A stretch of 64,000 nucleotides of DNA from positions 1,612,001 to 1,676,000 of the forward strand of contig OY756145.1 in assembly GCA_963576785.1 (NCBI GenBank). Direction: 5' to 3'. Numbering within the stretch: position 1 is the stretch's first letter; each line of letters starts with the position of its first letter. Shown here piece after piece: positions 22,554 through 34,367 of this stretch. Source of the stretch: Chlorophyllum brunneum. Lineage: Eukaryota; Basidiomycota; Agaricomycetes; Agaricales; Agaricaceae. A program made the translations under genes and the position numbers. Below the pieces are notes generated by a model that worked only from the letters and a program-made list of their open reading frames with translations, did no database searches and had not been told where the DNA came from.

Positions 22554-23646
22554 TGCAGAGTTGGGATGCAGGCTTATTTGTGTATGGTGATTACTCGATA
22601 TTTGCATAACGAAGTCATGATTTTATCACACTGGTTGCTTGGAATACCCTTGCCCAACAAGGACTTCTTCGCTCTCATAACGCAAACCCACGCTTACAGC
22701 TGATAACATATGCTGATGATGTCGTTCATGGAAGTAAGGGCTATGTATATAAGGTCACTGTCCCCCTCTCTCTTGTTCTCACACTCAACTTGTACGCCAA
22801 ACCTGTTAAAGCTCTGTGTGGTGAATTATTAACGTTTGGTCTAATCGTGAGGTCTACCTCATCTTATCAGGTACATGTGGCTGAACCGTATTATTCTCCT
22901 GACCCTAGCTCATCATTGGTGCCGTACAAAAAATCCTATTGTCTCAGTATTCAAAGTAACTAGATTATCTCTCTTCCAGATCTTCGCAATACACCACCCA
23001 ATCATTGGACCTTAAAGGATAACGTTATGTGTGGATGTAATTATCATACCGGCTTAGGTAACTCGGGTGGTAAACAAAACAATCGGCTTGTCGGATTTTT
23101 GAAAAACCAGGTCACGCAGGACCAGCGTTCAAAGCAATTCCCGATTATAGTATGTATACAATTGAGGTGCACAAGGGTGCGGGTGGGCAAACGCACTGCT
23201 CACAACTTACTCTCTGCTGTTGCAGGATAGAATATTGAGGCAGCGGGGGGTACGGGAAAGGTGTTTGCCCCGTACCTATGCCGATTTCGTGGGACGATCT
23301 CTGCCGGCTCCGCCCATATGTCTACCTCGCCGTTTCCGGTGACTCGCCCCGTCGCTCTCCAGCTCCTCGACTCAGCCTACACCCAGCACACCCACAAGTC
23401 AATCGTCGTCAGGCATGTCGGTTCTGTTTCTCTATTCTGCTTGGCTTTTGTGTCCTATTTGATGATCCAGGACCTCCCTCCTCGGAGCCATATCCACAGC
23501 CGCTTTCCACCATTGCCAGAGAGACGGCCGTAATTTCTGCATCCTTGCTTTGGATTCGTAGTGTATCCAATACAAAGGGATCCTTCACTTGCCTGTTGGA
23601 ATAGGACAGCGTTCGCGTTTCACCGAACCGTCGATTTACTGCGATT
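22554..23646. other. Intergenic stretch, no confident gene
   Basis: 1.1 kb between two plus-strand genes. A plus-strand frame from the ATG at 23278 to 23604 (begins MPISWDDLCRLRPYVYLAV) overlaps the presumed promoter/5' UTR of the PQ-loop gene. It has no recognised domain and is Pro/Ser/Arg-rich, so it is left unannotated. Nothing else was recognised. Confidence 0.4.
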
Positions 23647-25124
23647 ATGAAACCTAACCCAGTCGCTGGAAACGTGCTTGGAACGATGGGTGAGTTCTAT
23701 GTCTCCTCCCCAGAATATCCGCCTCACAATATTTGAACCATCAAGGTACGATATGCTGGACTGGCCAGCTCATACCACAAGTGTGGAAGACCTATCGGGA
23801 CAAAAAAAGTGACGGCCTCTCTCCTTTGTTGATGTTCGTCTCGAAAGTCCTCTCATGTATCATTTGCTAACCGACTGTGACGTTATTGACGTAACAGGTT
23901 AATATGGGGTATCTCGTCAGCTTTCTTGGGCGTCTACGCGGTGCTTCAACATTTAAACTTACCTCTCCAAATCCAACCTCAACTCTTCGGTTTTCTAACG
24001 CTCGTATCATGGGGCCAGGTATGTCTAGTCCCTATTTACATCTACGCCAAACGTCCGCCATGTGCCCTACATTCAAGCGCGTCCAAACTCATACTTATTG
24101 TTGGCCCTGGCTCCTTACAGTGCCTGTACTATGACCCTCGTCGTCAAGACAAAAGGCGTCTCAGCTTCCTCTTGACCGTTGGTACAATGATTGTTGTTGG
24201 AGCACTCGAGGTCCTTCTCGTGTTCGTCTCTCGACCAGCGTATGAACGCGGTATCTCCGCCCCGGTCAAACTCTTCGGTGTCCTCTCTGCCGTTCTTATT
24301 GCTGTGGGTCTATTACCCCAATACTGGGAAATCTACAAGTGGAAGGAAGTATTGGGCGTTTCTTACACCTTTATTTTGATTGATATGCTTGGAGGATTAT
24401 TGAATGACCTTTCGCTGGCATTCGGTGAGGAGTTTGATGGACTTGCGGCTGCGAGTTATACAATTGTTATTGTGAGTGTTTTGTATGCTCTCATTTCAGG
24501 TAGTCTCCTGGTGCGCCGTTACGTGCCTCTCGCCCGTAGTAGGAGCTTCATTGTTGCTCGTCAGGCGTTTGGTCACTTCCGCAATCGCATTCCCGTTGAT
24601 GGATTTTGATCGACTGATGACACACACAGGTCATGGACTCTGTGATTATATTCGCAGCACTGGTCTTAAACCCACGCGCGCGCAGACGTAGAAGATTAGA
24701 AGCCGAAGCTGCGACTGCGACTGCAACTGCGAATGAAACAGAGCCAACTCCGGGGTCCACGGAGAGCGATGAACCCATATCAAGACGATCGGGGTTAGGC
24801 CCAGCGCCACCTCTCAGGAGTCTAGATATAGAGAGTAAAGGCGAGGATAAAGGGGAGGTTCATGGAATACCAGTGCGACAGGTCGTTAGCGAGCCACAAA
24901 TATCCAGGAGATTTGTTTCGGCGACTACGGTTGTGGGTTATTCGAACTCGGAGACGAGTAAGGACGACGAAACAGAGGAGATTCCTCTGGGTACGCCTTT
25001 CGCAGGTGCTTCGACGGCCACACCATCTGTTGAAGTGCACGGAGCGGCCCTTGACGCAAATGAAGAAGGGGGTAAAGGGGCGTGTAGTGACGAAGACAAG
25101 GTCGTCGGTGGGGGGAAGGTCTAA
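23647..25124 (+). CDS. PQ-loop repeat membrane protein
   Basis: A seven-helix PQ-loop protein. Members include cystinosin-type and Ypq vacuolar amino-acid exporters and SWEET-like carriers. The ATG at 23647 gives MKPNPVAGNVLGTMG; the first PQ motif is GQLIPQVWKTYRDKKSDGLS, the second AVGLLPQYWEIYKWKEVLGV. Between them lie LIWGISSAFLGVYAVLQHLN and LSFLLTVGTMIVVGALEVLL. After the last helix (TIVIV spliced to MDSVIIFAALVLNPRARRRR) a hydrophilic tail of about 150 residues follows, rich in Ala/Thr/Glu/Ser, with a stop at 25122-25124. Introns of about 50-70 nt at 23690-23745, 23830-23900, 24019-24119 and 24472-24632 keep frame. The substrate is unknown; a vacuolar or Golgi location is inferred from the family. 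The long C-terminal tail is more than the minimal family fold needs. Confidence 0.78.
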
Positions 25125-25459
25125 CTTGGAGCTGGACGCGGCATTGGGGAGGCTAGGTTCCAGGTGTCCCGATGGTAGAGAAGGTAAGAAGAACGGATTC
25201 GCTTAACTGGCACGGCATGTGCGTTCTGGATAGCCCGAGACAGACGAGAATTAACGGGCACGCAAGCATCTATGCACGTGCGGTATGAAATATTATCACT
25301 TGCGCTAGTTTCAGAGGAACGATGTATTGATTAACGCATGTATAGTGACAGTTGGATACAGGTCTGCCCATATATCCAAGTTAGAGAAACAAGGAGGTGT
25401 ATGCAATTAAGTGGAGAGTAAAGGGGTAGAGGTGAATCCACATGAGTGATAGTAGGGGA

Positions 25460-26632
25460 CTAGTCACTTCCGTGTTTACCTCTTTCCTCGTCGGTGCTAG
25501 CGGCCGTACTGCTGCCCTCTGTACCAACCTTGGAATGAGTGCGGGATGAGCCTGAAACGTAGGTAACCTCATCTTCATCGAACAAAACTTCCTCCTCAAT
25601 ATCTACCTCCCTATCCCTCCCACTCCCGCTCGGTATGGACATTGGTGCAACATGATTGTGTTTCGGTCTTCGGGAATTTCTGCCAGGGGCAGTGACGAAA
25701 TCAGCAAAGGAAGAAATGGAGCCACTGGGTTTATGGGCTGTAGCTGTGGAGGTCGATTGAGTGCGCCTGTGACCGCGTGGGTTGTTGTTGGATGTGGATA
25801 TATGTGTGTTTGTGTTGCGAAGAGGGACACGGTAAAAGTCGCCCGCCCCTGCGAGTTCTTCGTCGTCTCCCAGGTCGAGTGCAGTTTCGTACGAGTTTGT
25901 GGGATTCGCACTGGAAGGAATGGAAATGTAATTGGAACGAGAGAGAGGTAGTGAGCGGTAAGACCCTTTGCGGAGGTGGGTGGCGTAGGAGTAGATGAGG
26001 AGTGCAAAGTACAACTAAGGAGGTGGTCAGATTTATGATTGTGTGGTGGTTGTGGGACGTACCTTTGAGAGCCAGGAGATAGCGATGACGGCAGCTGCGG
26101 TACCTTTTTCATGGTTCCAGATTTTCATTGCTGCGGCTTCGCGTTCTTCGGGGGTGAGATGTTGAGTGATGTTGGCTGTCATCATCATTGCTTCTTGCGC
26201 GGCCGAGTTGGCTTGCTGCTTGCCATCGTGGGGAGTCCAGATCCACCAGACTATGGCGAAGAAGACGGTCCATGCTGTGGAGAGGATGTGGTCTGCGAAG
26301 AAGAGGTGGGCAAAGTAGAGGGTTTGTTTGGGATCCTCCTGCAGGCGCTGAAGTGAGGGGAGGATAAGATGGAGAGCTAGGAGACATACATCCTTGACTA
26401 CGCGCAGACCCCATGTGAGGGCGACGAGAGCAATGACAGAGTAGATGTAGAGGCTGAGCTGGGCAAAGGAACCACCTGCGCCGGTAAGGACGGCGACGAG
26501 GCCGTATACGCCGGCAACCTTGTTGAGGAGGGCGAAGAGGAGGGCGATGGTGACGCCGGTCTTGAGGTCTATGAGGCCGCAGAAGGAGGCGAGGGGCCAG
26601 AGGCGCCACTCTGGGCGGAGCATGAGCTTCAT
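25460..26632 (-). CDS. KEI1: Inositol phosphorylceramide synthase regulatory subunit Kei1
   Basis: Kei1 is the non-catalytic partner of Aur1 in inositol phosphorylceramide synthase in the Golgi, a step of fungal sphingolipid synthesis. The start (26630-26632) gives MKLMLRPEWRLWPLASFCG, followed by the hallmark FCGLIDLKTGVTIALLFALL with NKVAGVYGLVAVLTGAGGS. Membrane helices continue (LSLYIYSVIALVALTWGLRV). An intron near 26330-26388 joins RVVKD to EDPKQTLYFAHLFFADHIL, then TAWTVFFAIVWWIWTPHDGK. Another short intron near 26017-26058 leads from AVIAISWLSK to LYFALLIYSYATHLRKGSY. The last exon is a long hydrophilic tail (IPSSANPTNSYETALDLGDD and Ser/Arg/His-rich blocks) that would face the cytosol. 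Helix order and sequence blocks fit the family well. Its ATG is only 85 bp from that of the divergent eIF4E gene. Confidence 0.85.
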
Positions 26633-26717
26633 CAAGGCTGTGGCGGGACAGGAAGAGGACGCGGCTTACATAATCCGGGGGGCTGGTTTTCGCGGCTGCT
26701 CTGTCTCGTCATCCGCC

Positions 26718-27784
26718 ATGGCCTACTTCAGCTCGACGCACACTGCCTCCCGCTTCCTCTCCTCCACCGCCTCAAACCCTAACCCCACACCCCCTGCCCC
26801 GACCGCCGCCCGCGCCCGGCCCCCCTCGTCCAAGCACTTTTCCACCTCTCTCCACCAGTCAGACCGTCCCCCCACCGGCTCCGTCGCCCAGCCCTCCCCA
26901 GCCGGCAACGGCGCCCCCGCTGTCGTCCATCCTCTGAGAAACACGTATGTATGTTTGCTGTGCTCTCTCCCCTTCCCTCGCCCTCGATCCTCACTCTCTT
27001 TGTCCAGATGGGTGTTCTATTTTCGCCAACAGCGTGCCCCCGGCATTAAGAACGTCAACTACGAGGAGGGTATCAAAAAGATTTCCGCCTTTAGTTCGGT
27101 ACGCGTTACTCCGATCATCCCTATTTTGCCTCCATCTCATCCGTCCGCATCAACAGGTTGAGTCTTTTTGGCCATTGTGGACGCATCTAGCTTCACCGTC
27201 CGCCCTCCAACCCACCACCGATTACCTGCTCTTCCACACTGGTGTTCGCAGACCGGTGTGGGAGGATCCGCTAAATATCTCGGGTGGCAAATGGATCATT
27301 CGCCTGCGAAAAGGCGTTGCAGATCGACTGTGGGAAGACCTCGTACTGGCTGTCATCGGTGACCAGTTTGATGAATGTGGCAATGGTCCACTCCCGTCAA
27401 GCGCTGATGACGAGGATGAAGAGGAATCGTCAGGTTACAACGAAATCTGTGGTTGCACTATCAGTGTCAGGCAGAACGAGGATATCATTAGTCTCTGGAA
27501 TCGCTACGAGACCGATTTCAGAGTCCGCGAGAAAATTCGGTGGGACGGTTTCTACTTCCGCTAACGCGACCTTTGGTGAACTGATGTTTGGAATGCAGGG
27601 ATACACTGAAGAGGGTACTCAATCTGCCTCCAAGCACCACCCTGGAGTACAAAACGAACAATGGTTCGTGTATTTTACCTGTCATTTTTCACTCTTGCAA
27701 ACCAACCACAAATGTTCAGATTCCATGCAAGACCGATCTAGTTTCCGCACTACGAACCTACACGACCGTACACCACATTCTTAA
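26718..27784 (+). CDS. Class II eIF4E (4EHP/eIF4E2-type cap-binding protein)
   Basis: A cap-binding protein of the eIF4E fold, closest in pattern to animal 4EHP (eIF4E2), which often represses translation because it binds eIF4G poorly. The ATG at 26718 opens a Pro/Ala/Ser-rich extension of about 75 residues, then PLRNT spliced to WVFYFRQQRAPGIKNVNYEE, SVESFWPLWTHL, VRRPVWEDPLNISGGKWIIR and LRKGVADRLWEDLVLAVIGD. The NVNYEEGIKKI segment has Tyr where canonical eIF4E has a cap-stacking Trp, a class II trait; the WEDP Trp is kept. After an acidic insert (SSADDEDEEESSGYNEI) comes CTISVRQNEDIISLWNRYE, and two introns join EKIR to DTLKRVLNLPPSTTLEYKT and to a short C-terminus ending HDRTPHS, TAA 27782-27784. 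Whether it activates or represses translation cannot be read from the sequence. Confidence 0.85.
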
Positions 27785-27936
27785 CACGTAGATCTCGTGT
27801 CTTGTCTACGGCCTGGATGTACTGTTACCACTACCGCTCAAATCTTTTACTTGCTGATCGCATATCATGCATGACGTCACTGTCCACGTGAGAACCATAC
27901 CTCTTTGCCAAGCGGCTGTTGGCGACGCTGACTGAT

Positions 27937-28717
27937 ATGGTCTTGAGAAACACATTCATTCGAGTACGATTATCACCTGCCATCTCTTCCCGTCTCCATA
28001 CTCGTCACCATCGAATCTCGTTTCTGTCAACCAAACTGGGCCAACAACCGAGTCAGGCTGTCCCAACACACGAGCATCAGAGAGCAATGTCCACTACCGT
28101 GAATAAATCTGAATCCGAATGGAGAGCTGTTCTCTCCCGAGAGCAGGTGCATCATCTTGCCTCGGATACATCTATGAGCTTACACCATATGCCTGCAGTT
28201 TAGGATCTTGAGAGAGAAGGGAACCGAACGTCCCGGTACAGGTGAATATAACAAGTTCTCCAAAGAAGGAAGCTATGCTTGTGCGGGATGTGGAACGCCT
28301 CTATACACGAGTTCTACGAAATTCGACGTACGTCGACCTAATTTGCTATCACCACGAGAACGACATTCACATATTGTCTACTAGAGCGGTTGTGGATGGC
28401 CAGCTTTCTTTGACGGTGAGCCTGCGTCAAATTTTAGAAAAAGTTGAGAAGAATGTCATCTTCCTGATAGCTATACCCGGAGCCGTGACTCGTCATGAAG
28501 ATAGTTCACTCGGAATGCGCCGGATTGAAATCACTTGTACGGCTTGTGGTGGGCACTTGGGACATGTCTTCCAAGGCGAAGGGTTCCCCACTCCCAGTAC
28601 GTATTTATACTTTATGATACGATGAAAAACATCCCTGATGCACTGTTGTGGGTAGCTGATGAAAGGCACTGCGTTAACTCTATTTCGTTGAATTTCCATG
28701 AGAAGGATAAACAGTAG
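27937..28717 (+). CDS. Peptide-methionine (R)-S-oxide reductase (MsrB)
   Basis: Reduces the R isomer of methionine sulfoxide in proteins, using thioredoxin. The first ATG (27937) adds about 50 residues rich in Arg, Ser, Thr and His ([20 protein letters not shown]), typical of a mitochondrial presequence; a second ATG at 28087 ([20 protein letters not shown]) would give a cytosolic form. After an intron the core reads [33 protein letters not shown] (first CxxC), [41 protein letters not shown] (second CxxC), and [12 protein letters not shown] with the catalytic Cys, ending HEKDKQ. Both zinc-binding pairs and the CVNS Cys are present, so the enzyme should be active. The stop is at 28715-28717. 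Confidence 0.87.
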
Positions 28718-29417
28718 TGCTGATGGAAAATCAAATTCAATGTACAAGTGCTCTCATCGTAAATATTGAGTACTGAACACCATTTTGTCATGCGTGATTA
28801 TCACATCGGATGGGTCGGCGAGCAATTAAGGACTCTGAAACTGGACCTATCCCAAAGTCCCTAGATGAGACATACGGTGCTTGGCTTTTGACTGATTCCT
28901 GTGGTGCAATGGTACCTGCAGGTAATCACCGAGAAAAGCGTTTGTGATGCAAGGTAGGTTGTGACCAGTTACTAAATGAGGACGTGCACCATTTATTTGA
29001 ACAAAAATTACACACTAAATAAGAGGACGGTCTCGCAGTCACGCCTAGGCTCTCATAGTAGTTGATGTGGACGTCAGCGTTGTTTTGCATAAAATTCTGA
29101 TGACCAACGAATTGTGGTATCTGATATTATCATGTTGGTATTATGTAAAGATGTTGATAGACAGGCACATCTTATCAACAGGGGGGAAAGAGTCATACGC
29201 GCCTGTAGCTCAGCTGCGGACCACCGGCAGCGGCGCAGTCAAAGGTCGCGTCGTAGACAATTCTGGGTGGGGATGAAGAAACACACATCCTCGATTTGAG
29301 TTGCGATAGACGGCAGATCCATTACGATATTGCATTCATAAGGCCGAGATTACAGAAAACGAAGGAAAGGTAGATGTAAGGCGACGAATCCATGAACATG
29401 GGGGGGTAATGGGGTGA
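28718..29417. other. Intergenic stretch, no gene seen
   Basis: 700 bases between converging MsrB and tropomyosin genes, so it should include both 3' UTRs. No conserved frame was recognised; the stretch near 29205-29230 looked briefly tRNA-like but lacks a T-arm. Confidence 0.5.
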
Positions 29418-30052
29418 TTAAATGCCCTCCATGGAAGACACAAGGTCGTCGAGCTCTGCCTTGGCCTGCTTGTACTTTGCCGCTTCGTCCTGTGTGGAAA
29501 TAGGTATGATAAGAGATGGCAAAGTGGATCTCGCACCTCGAATTTCTTCTCTAGTAACTCTTTCTCCTGGTCCAGGTGCTGCACTTGTCGTTCCAACTGC
29601 TCAGCTTTGATGTCTACCTGCCTTAATCTACGGCGATGATCAGTCGATGGGGCAGTAGAGACAACGACCGGCGTACTTCTCGACGGTTTCCTTCAGGTTC
29701 TTTTCAGAAGCATCAAGCTCCTCCTCCAGGAGCTGAACCTTTCTTGACAGGGTTTCGTTGGCCGATCCAGTACCTTCTGAACTAGAAACTTCTTTCTTCA
29801 ACTCGGCAATTTTGGTGTCGCTCTGTTCAATGGCTTCCTCTGCGAGACCGAGACGATGCTCTAGGGACTTGATCTCTTGTTCCTTGTGAAGGAGTTCCTG
29901 TTCCAATTTCTTGTTCTTTGCCTCGGCCTCTTCAGCGCGTGCGACGGCGGTGTCGGCCTCGATGCGGAGAGAGCTGAGTTTCTGGTGTGGGAGAGTTAGG
30001 GGCTAAAAGGCGCGTCGGGAGGGTGTGTGTGTACCTCTCTGACTCTATCCAT
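29418..30052 (-). CDS. Tropomyosin
   Basis: A coiled-coil dimer that coats formin-made actin cables and supports cytokinesis and polar growth (Cdc8 in fission yeast, Tpm1 in budding yeast). The start at 30050-30052 is followed by a short first exon MDRVREKL and the main coiled coil: SSLRIEADTAVARAEEAEAK, NKKLEQELLHKEQEIKSLEH, LGLAEEAIEQSDTKIAELKK, VQLLEEELDASEKNLKETVE. Short exons follow (LRQVDIKAEQLERQVQHLDQ, EKELLEKKFE) and the end is YKQAKAELDDLVSSMEGI with TAA at 29418-29420. The heptad pattern runs end to end without breaks. The total is about 160 residues, the normal fungal length (about 161). Introns of 50-60 nt are at 29992-30033, 29629-29680 and 29484-29537. Confidence 0.88.
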
Positions 30053-30415
30053 GTTGTGTAGTGAGGTTTGGTGGGTGGTGGTTGTGGGTGGTGGGGAGGA
30101 GTTGGTGGGTGGAAGGTTAAGGATAGCTTGGGGCCCGTGGTTGGTATCGATGAGCACGTGGCTGTGCTGGCCAAAAGAGTTGCTGTAAAATCCACGGATA
30201 GTTTTTGTCGCGTCATATACACCGTTCATCTAGATGCCGAGCTGTGCTATCATGTCGTGTAGCTCCTTCCGCTCGCCTGTTTGATTGTCAGAGGGGAGTC
30301 TGGGGGACAGCATGGAAGAGACGGACATGGTATTTGGTCTGTCGGACGGGTAATGGGCGTGGGAAGGATGAGTTGTGTCATCGATGGGCATCGATGTGTG
30401 GCCTGCTCGTTGGCC
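30053..30415. promoter_or_regulatory. Divergent promoter region between tropomyosin and CUB1 genes
   Basis: 363 bases separate the two start codons, so promoters and 5' UTRs of both genes must lie here. It is rich in G/T on the plus strand at 30060-30120 (repeated GGTGG units). No specific binding site is claimed. Confidence 0.5.
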
Positions 30416-32534
30416 ATGTCTGCACCTGTCCCTCAGCAAGGTCCGTCCCTTCTCCTCTCATTCTTCCTTCTCCCACTCATCTCCTTCACAAGAACTCTAT
30501 ATCCTCGAAGGCCTCGTCAAGTGCGCCCTTTCTCTCCTCATCGCCCACGTCCCCTCTCACAATCCCATCCCAGCATCCGGAATAGACTAACCGCTCTCAA
30601 GAAGAACCGGGTCGAATACATCAAGGCCTCAGATGTAAACTCTCTCTATCGCGATGTCGTCAAGCAGGGTGCGTGCCATCTCTACGCACAATCCCCTTCT
30701 GGAGTTCTCTTTCCTCACCGCCGCGGAAATGACGTCCTGCATCTGACTTTTAACTCTCTCTCTCATAGTCACAAGGCTCAACGATGTACGCGATGCCAAT
30801 GCGACCTACAACAACCGCCTCGATACTACCCTTGCGGATGTCTTCAACTTGCTCTCCCTTTTCTACCTCACCATCGGCAAGACAAGAGATACTCCAGCCA
30901 CCTATTGCCAGATTGCCTCCATGCGTGTGAGCCATCCTCCTCTTCTCCGTAAACACACGACCCGGGTTTTATTTTGGTCCCCAGCAAATCCTCAACCACA
31001 TGAATGAATCTGCGGTGTACAACGACACCGATCTTGCCCCATTCCATAAACGACTCCAAGAGCTCCGCAACATCGTCCAGCATGATTCCGAAAGTGGCAA
31101 ACATCCCAAGGCCCTCACAACCCTACTCGAACGGCAGCTGAATGAATGCGGTACGCCCCTGACCCGTTTTTTCCCTCATTGACAACAATGCGATCATGAC
31201 CGATTACATGCAGAGGGTATTGTCGAGCAATTGCAAGACTCGTTAGCCGTCCTTTCGGTCGAACTCGTACCAGTCCACCAGAAGCTGATATCAACCCGTC
31301 GGCAGCTTGTTGCACTGGCAGCGAAGGAAGGAACCCATAAGTCGGAGCTCAAGCCTTTACAAGAAGAGCTCCGAAAGATCGATTCGTTGAGTACCTCCTC
31401 CCTCCCGCCACGATACACCACCCCATTTTTTCGCTCGTTTCCACGGGCACTGACCATTCTCTCCCCACCCGCAGAACACGCGTCGACGGTAAATTCCTAG
31501 GACCAGGTGGTATAGTCCCCGCATCTCAAGCAATCTGCTCCTCCCTCCTCGAGGAATGCTTCGACATAGCGCAAGAAATCAAGGCCCAGGAAGACTCCAA
31601 ACACGTCTCATCATCACTCAAGCCCATCTACGACCGTTTGCGGGATATCCGTGCCGAGCTGGAGAGCCTCGTATTAACCCATCGGTGGACTTTACGCGAG
31701 ACAGATTTGTGGAATTATTCGTTGAGTTTGCAGGAAATTGATCGGATGAGGGTTGAAGGAAAGTTTGTGGATTCGGAAGGAAATCGGCCGGCGGGGCAAT
31801 ATGTAAGCCTTTTTCTTGCGTCTTACGATGGTTTGGAGCTGACCCTATGCCAGGTGCTACTATATCTGCTGAGAAGATGCTATGGTCTTATTTATCGCCT
31901 GCTTTCTTCGAGTGAGCCAGTGTCGGAGGAACTTATGCCGATCGTGCGTCTCCCCTTAATACCTGCCCAACCAGTCACTCCACTGACAAGCACTTCCTTT
32001 AGGCCAATAAACTATCCACTGTTAAGAAATGTCTCAATGAGGTTCTGAAGTACGGCGGACCTTTTAATGCCAGGGATTTGTACCCAGTATGTTTCCGTGC
32101 CCCTCATCCACCCTCGTGGTCTAATCTCATGCCTTTCAGTATCAACTTGCGCTGCATCAAATTGATTCTATGCGCAAGGAGGGAAGGTTCGTGGGCGTAG
32201 ATGGAACGATACCGGAGGGACAGGGTATAATCATGGCACACTTAAACGAATGTCATGAGTTAGTTGAGATGGTGTGTCTGCCACTTTTCTCTCTGCTCTG
32301 TTCGTCAGTATTTATGCATGCGAATCCTCCCAGCTCAAAGAGTCGATGAACGAAGAGGAAACAGAAGAGGAGCCAGAGACGGAGCTGGATGATGAAGATG
32401 ATGACGACGGAGAGTATCCAAATCGACGTGTTGAGTCGGGGTTGAAGGTGACGAGTGGGGATCACTTGAAGATACCAGCCCCGCAATCGACCTCTGGGTC
32501 TGACACAGATGATGGTTTGAAGGAAGTGCGGTAA
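30416..32534 (+). CDS. CUB1: Cub1/UPF0662 family protein (DUF2408)
   Basis: A conserved fungal protein of the UPF0662 family (YPL260W/CUB1 in budding yeast, linked to copper-bleomycin tolerance); its biochemical role is unknown. The ATG at 30416 (MSAPVPQQ) is spliced to LTALKKNRVEYIKASDVNSL-YRDVVKQ, then LNDVRDANATYNNRLDTTLA and FNLLSLFYLTIGKTRDTPAT. Further exons give NHMNESAVYNDTDLAPFHKR, LKPIYDRLRDIRAELESLVL, THRWTLRETDLWNYSLSLQE and DRMRVEGKFVDSEGN. A second DUF2408 half repeats the plan (YQLALHQIDSMRKEGRFVGV). The C-terminus is strongly acidic (EEETEEEPETELDDEDDDDG) and ends DDGLKEVR at 32534. The paired motif IDRMRVEGKFV / IDSMRKEGRFV is the clearest family sign. Around eight introns are required. 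Confidence 0.82.
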
Positions 32535-33027
32535 TTTGGCTATTCGTTTTCGTCTTTTTGATACCCACACACTTTCGGGGCCTAGGTGCCCCCGAAGATC
32601 TCTTCGTTGTGTAGTCATATGTATACGAACTCAACTTGCCTCGCTTTCGTTCGTCATTCTCCTACCTGTCGCGTTGAAATTTTAATTCTTGATCCCTACC
32701 TTTTTATCACTATACAAATGAGCGCATGCTGCTATAAAACTTAAAGAAGAATATCGTTGTATATCATATAATGTGTAGAAAAAGCCCACCACCTTTTCTG
32801 TCCCTTTTGTCCCCTTCCTAGAAAGAGACCAAGAGATCGAAAACCCAAGGCACGTTCGTTCTTGGGGTCCCAAGAAATCGGCAGGACCCCGAAATGCCAC
32901 AGGCTAGCCGACCGAAGACAACTCGTAACTTTGGATGGAAGGAGTTCGACCACCCAAACCTTTGAACCGGGGCTTCCGGGAGATCAAATAGCACATCTGC
33001 TACTCACCACCCCGTTAGTTGACAACT
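32535..33027. other. Intergenic stretch, no gene seen
   Basis: 493 bases between converging CUB1 and the F-box-like gene A; expected 3' UTRs. Nothing else recognised. Confidence 0.5.
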
Positions 33028-34367
33028 TCAGGGGGTTCGCCCTTGGATTATTTCCCCAGCTTCGTACCAACAGTCTCCAATATGCCCAAACATACGCATA
33101 CCCCGCCCCTGTCCAGGAGGTTCCCTGTAAGTGAAGTAGACCACGCCATTCCGAAAAACGTGGTCTTCATGCAACACAGTGGCTGATCCAACAACAACGC
33201 GGGGATCTACCTTTCCCAATGCCAACCGCGAAAGGAAATGAACCTTGTCTGCGTGAATGTGGCGGTAGTCTTTTGCCTGAGTGACGACTGAGCTCGGCAG
33301 CTTTCCGTCGTTACCAGTGATACCTCCCGAGTCGATCCTCCTCCTGAAATCCAGCAGGTCAAAGTCCTCATTGTACCTGTCGATGCACCCCAGAACGAAT
33401 ATTTGAACGTTTGGAGGGCATGCTTCGATAAGTGTTGTCACCCAAGAGTCCAACTCTTGCGTAGAGTAAGGTGGACATAGGTGATGCACCATGTCAAGAG
33501 CGAGATGTGTGAGTGATTCGGCGTGGCGGAGGCTCTCCCATGGCACGTTTTCATTGAAGTACATGTCCATGTGTGTGATGTCCCGAAATACTCGATGTTT
33601 GAATGTAATTGACCTGTCCCACACGAAAAATCGAGTGTCTAGTGAGAGACAGCGCAGGTTTTTGAAAGGGTATGTGTCGTGCGTTTCCGTATTGGGCCAA
33701 GTTGCGTTCCTTGCGTATGGGTTAAAAATGACCGGCATAAATGTAGACCAGTAGTCGAGGTGATATAGATTGGTCATCTCGCAGAGCATAGCAGAGATGC
33801 CACGGGTTAGTCCATATCTACCGCAACAGCCGACGGTAAGAGTTTGAGCTTCCAGAAGAGAAGGGTGTGTGCCCGTCGTTGTGTCTGCCTTTCGACCTTT
33901 CTTTCGCCATTCACTGAATGTGCGATAAAATAAACCGAGGCCTCGCACATCGGGGAAGTAGAGATGTCGGTATAATAATGGCTCAATCCTGGACCCGTAA
34001 AATAAACATTGCTCAGCTCTGACAGACATGGGCACATAAACTGACCCAGAACTCACCAGCTTTTGACTTCTCGAGACACAAGAAGCAAATGAGATGGCTG
34101 AGGACGTTCGGACATGGCCATATCGAAGATGGATCTGACGATATCCAACGGAAGGTTAGAGTACAGTTGCACGTCCTGCTTGGAGGGGACTGTCTGCCAG
34201 AACCAAGGATAATTGATGTCAAAGGCGGATAGATCCTCGTTGCTGGAGGGATAAACAATGTGGCGGGGTAACGATACGATATCAGAAACAGTGTGCCGGC
34301 AAGATGGCTTGCGTGGACGATGTGATCGCAGGGGGCGGCAAGCGTTGATGCTGTGGTTTGCCTCCAT
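33028..34367 (-). CDS. F-box-like paralogue A
   Basis: First of five related genes in the window. Exon 1 (34367-34057) ends with a short F-box-like helix pair, SNLPLDIVRSIFDMAM, then HLLLVSREVKSW; exon 2 (33988-33028) opens IEPLLYRHLYFPDVRG. The 68 nt GT-AG intron falls inside the Trp codon (TG|G); spliced length is 1272 nt, 423 residues. The rest holds LRR-like blocks (FKNLRCLSLDTRFFVWD, HAESLTHLALDMVHHL, EACPPNVQIFVLGCI) and the family C-terminal signature LGKVDPRVVVGSATVL, ending near CWYEAGEII. A Skp1-binding adaptor role in ubiquitin ligation is inferred from the N-terminal helix motif only; the motif is shorter than a full F-box. Compared with the others, A has a longer N-terminus and lies alone on the minus strand. 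Confidence 0.75.

Noticed and set aside
29200..29240. tRNA-like CCTGTAGCTCAG segment
   Set aside because: Resembles a D-arm start, but no matching acceptor stem, anticodon arm or GGTTCRA T-arm follows.
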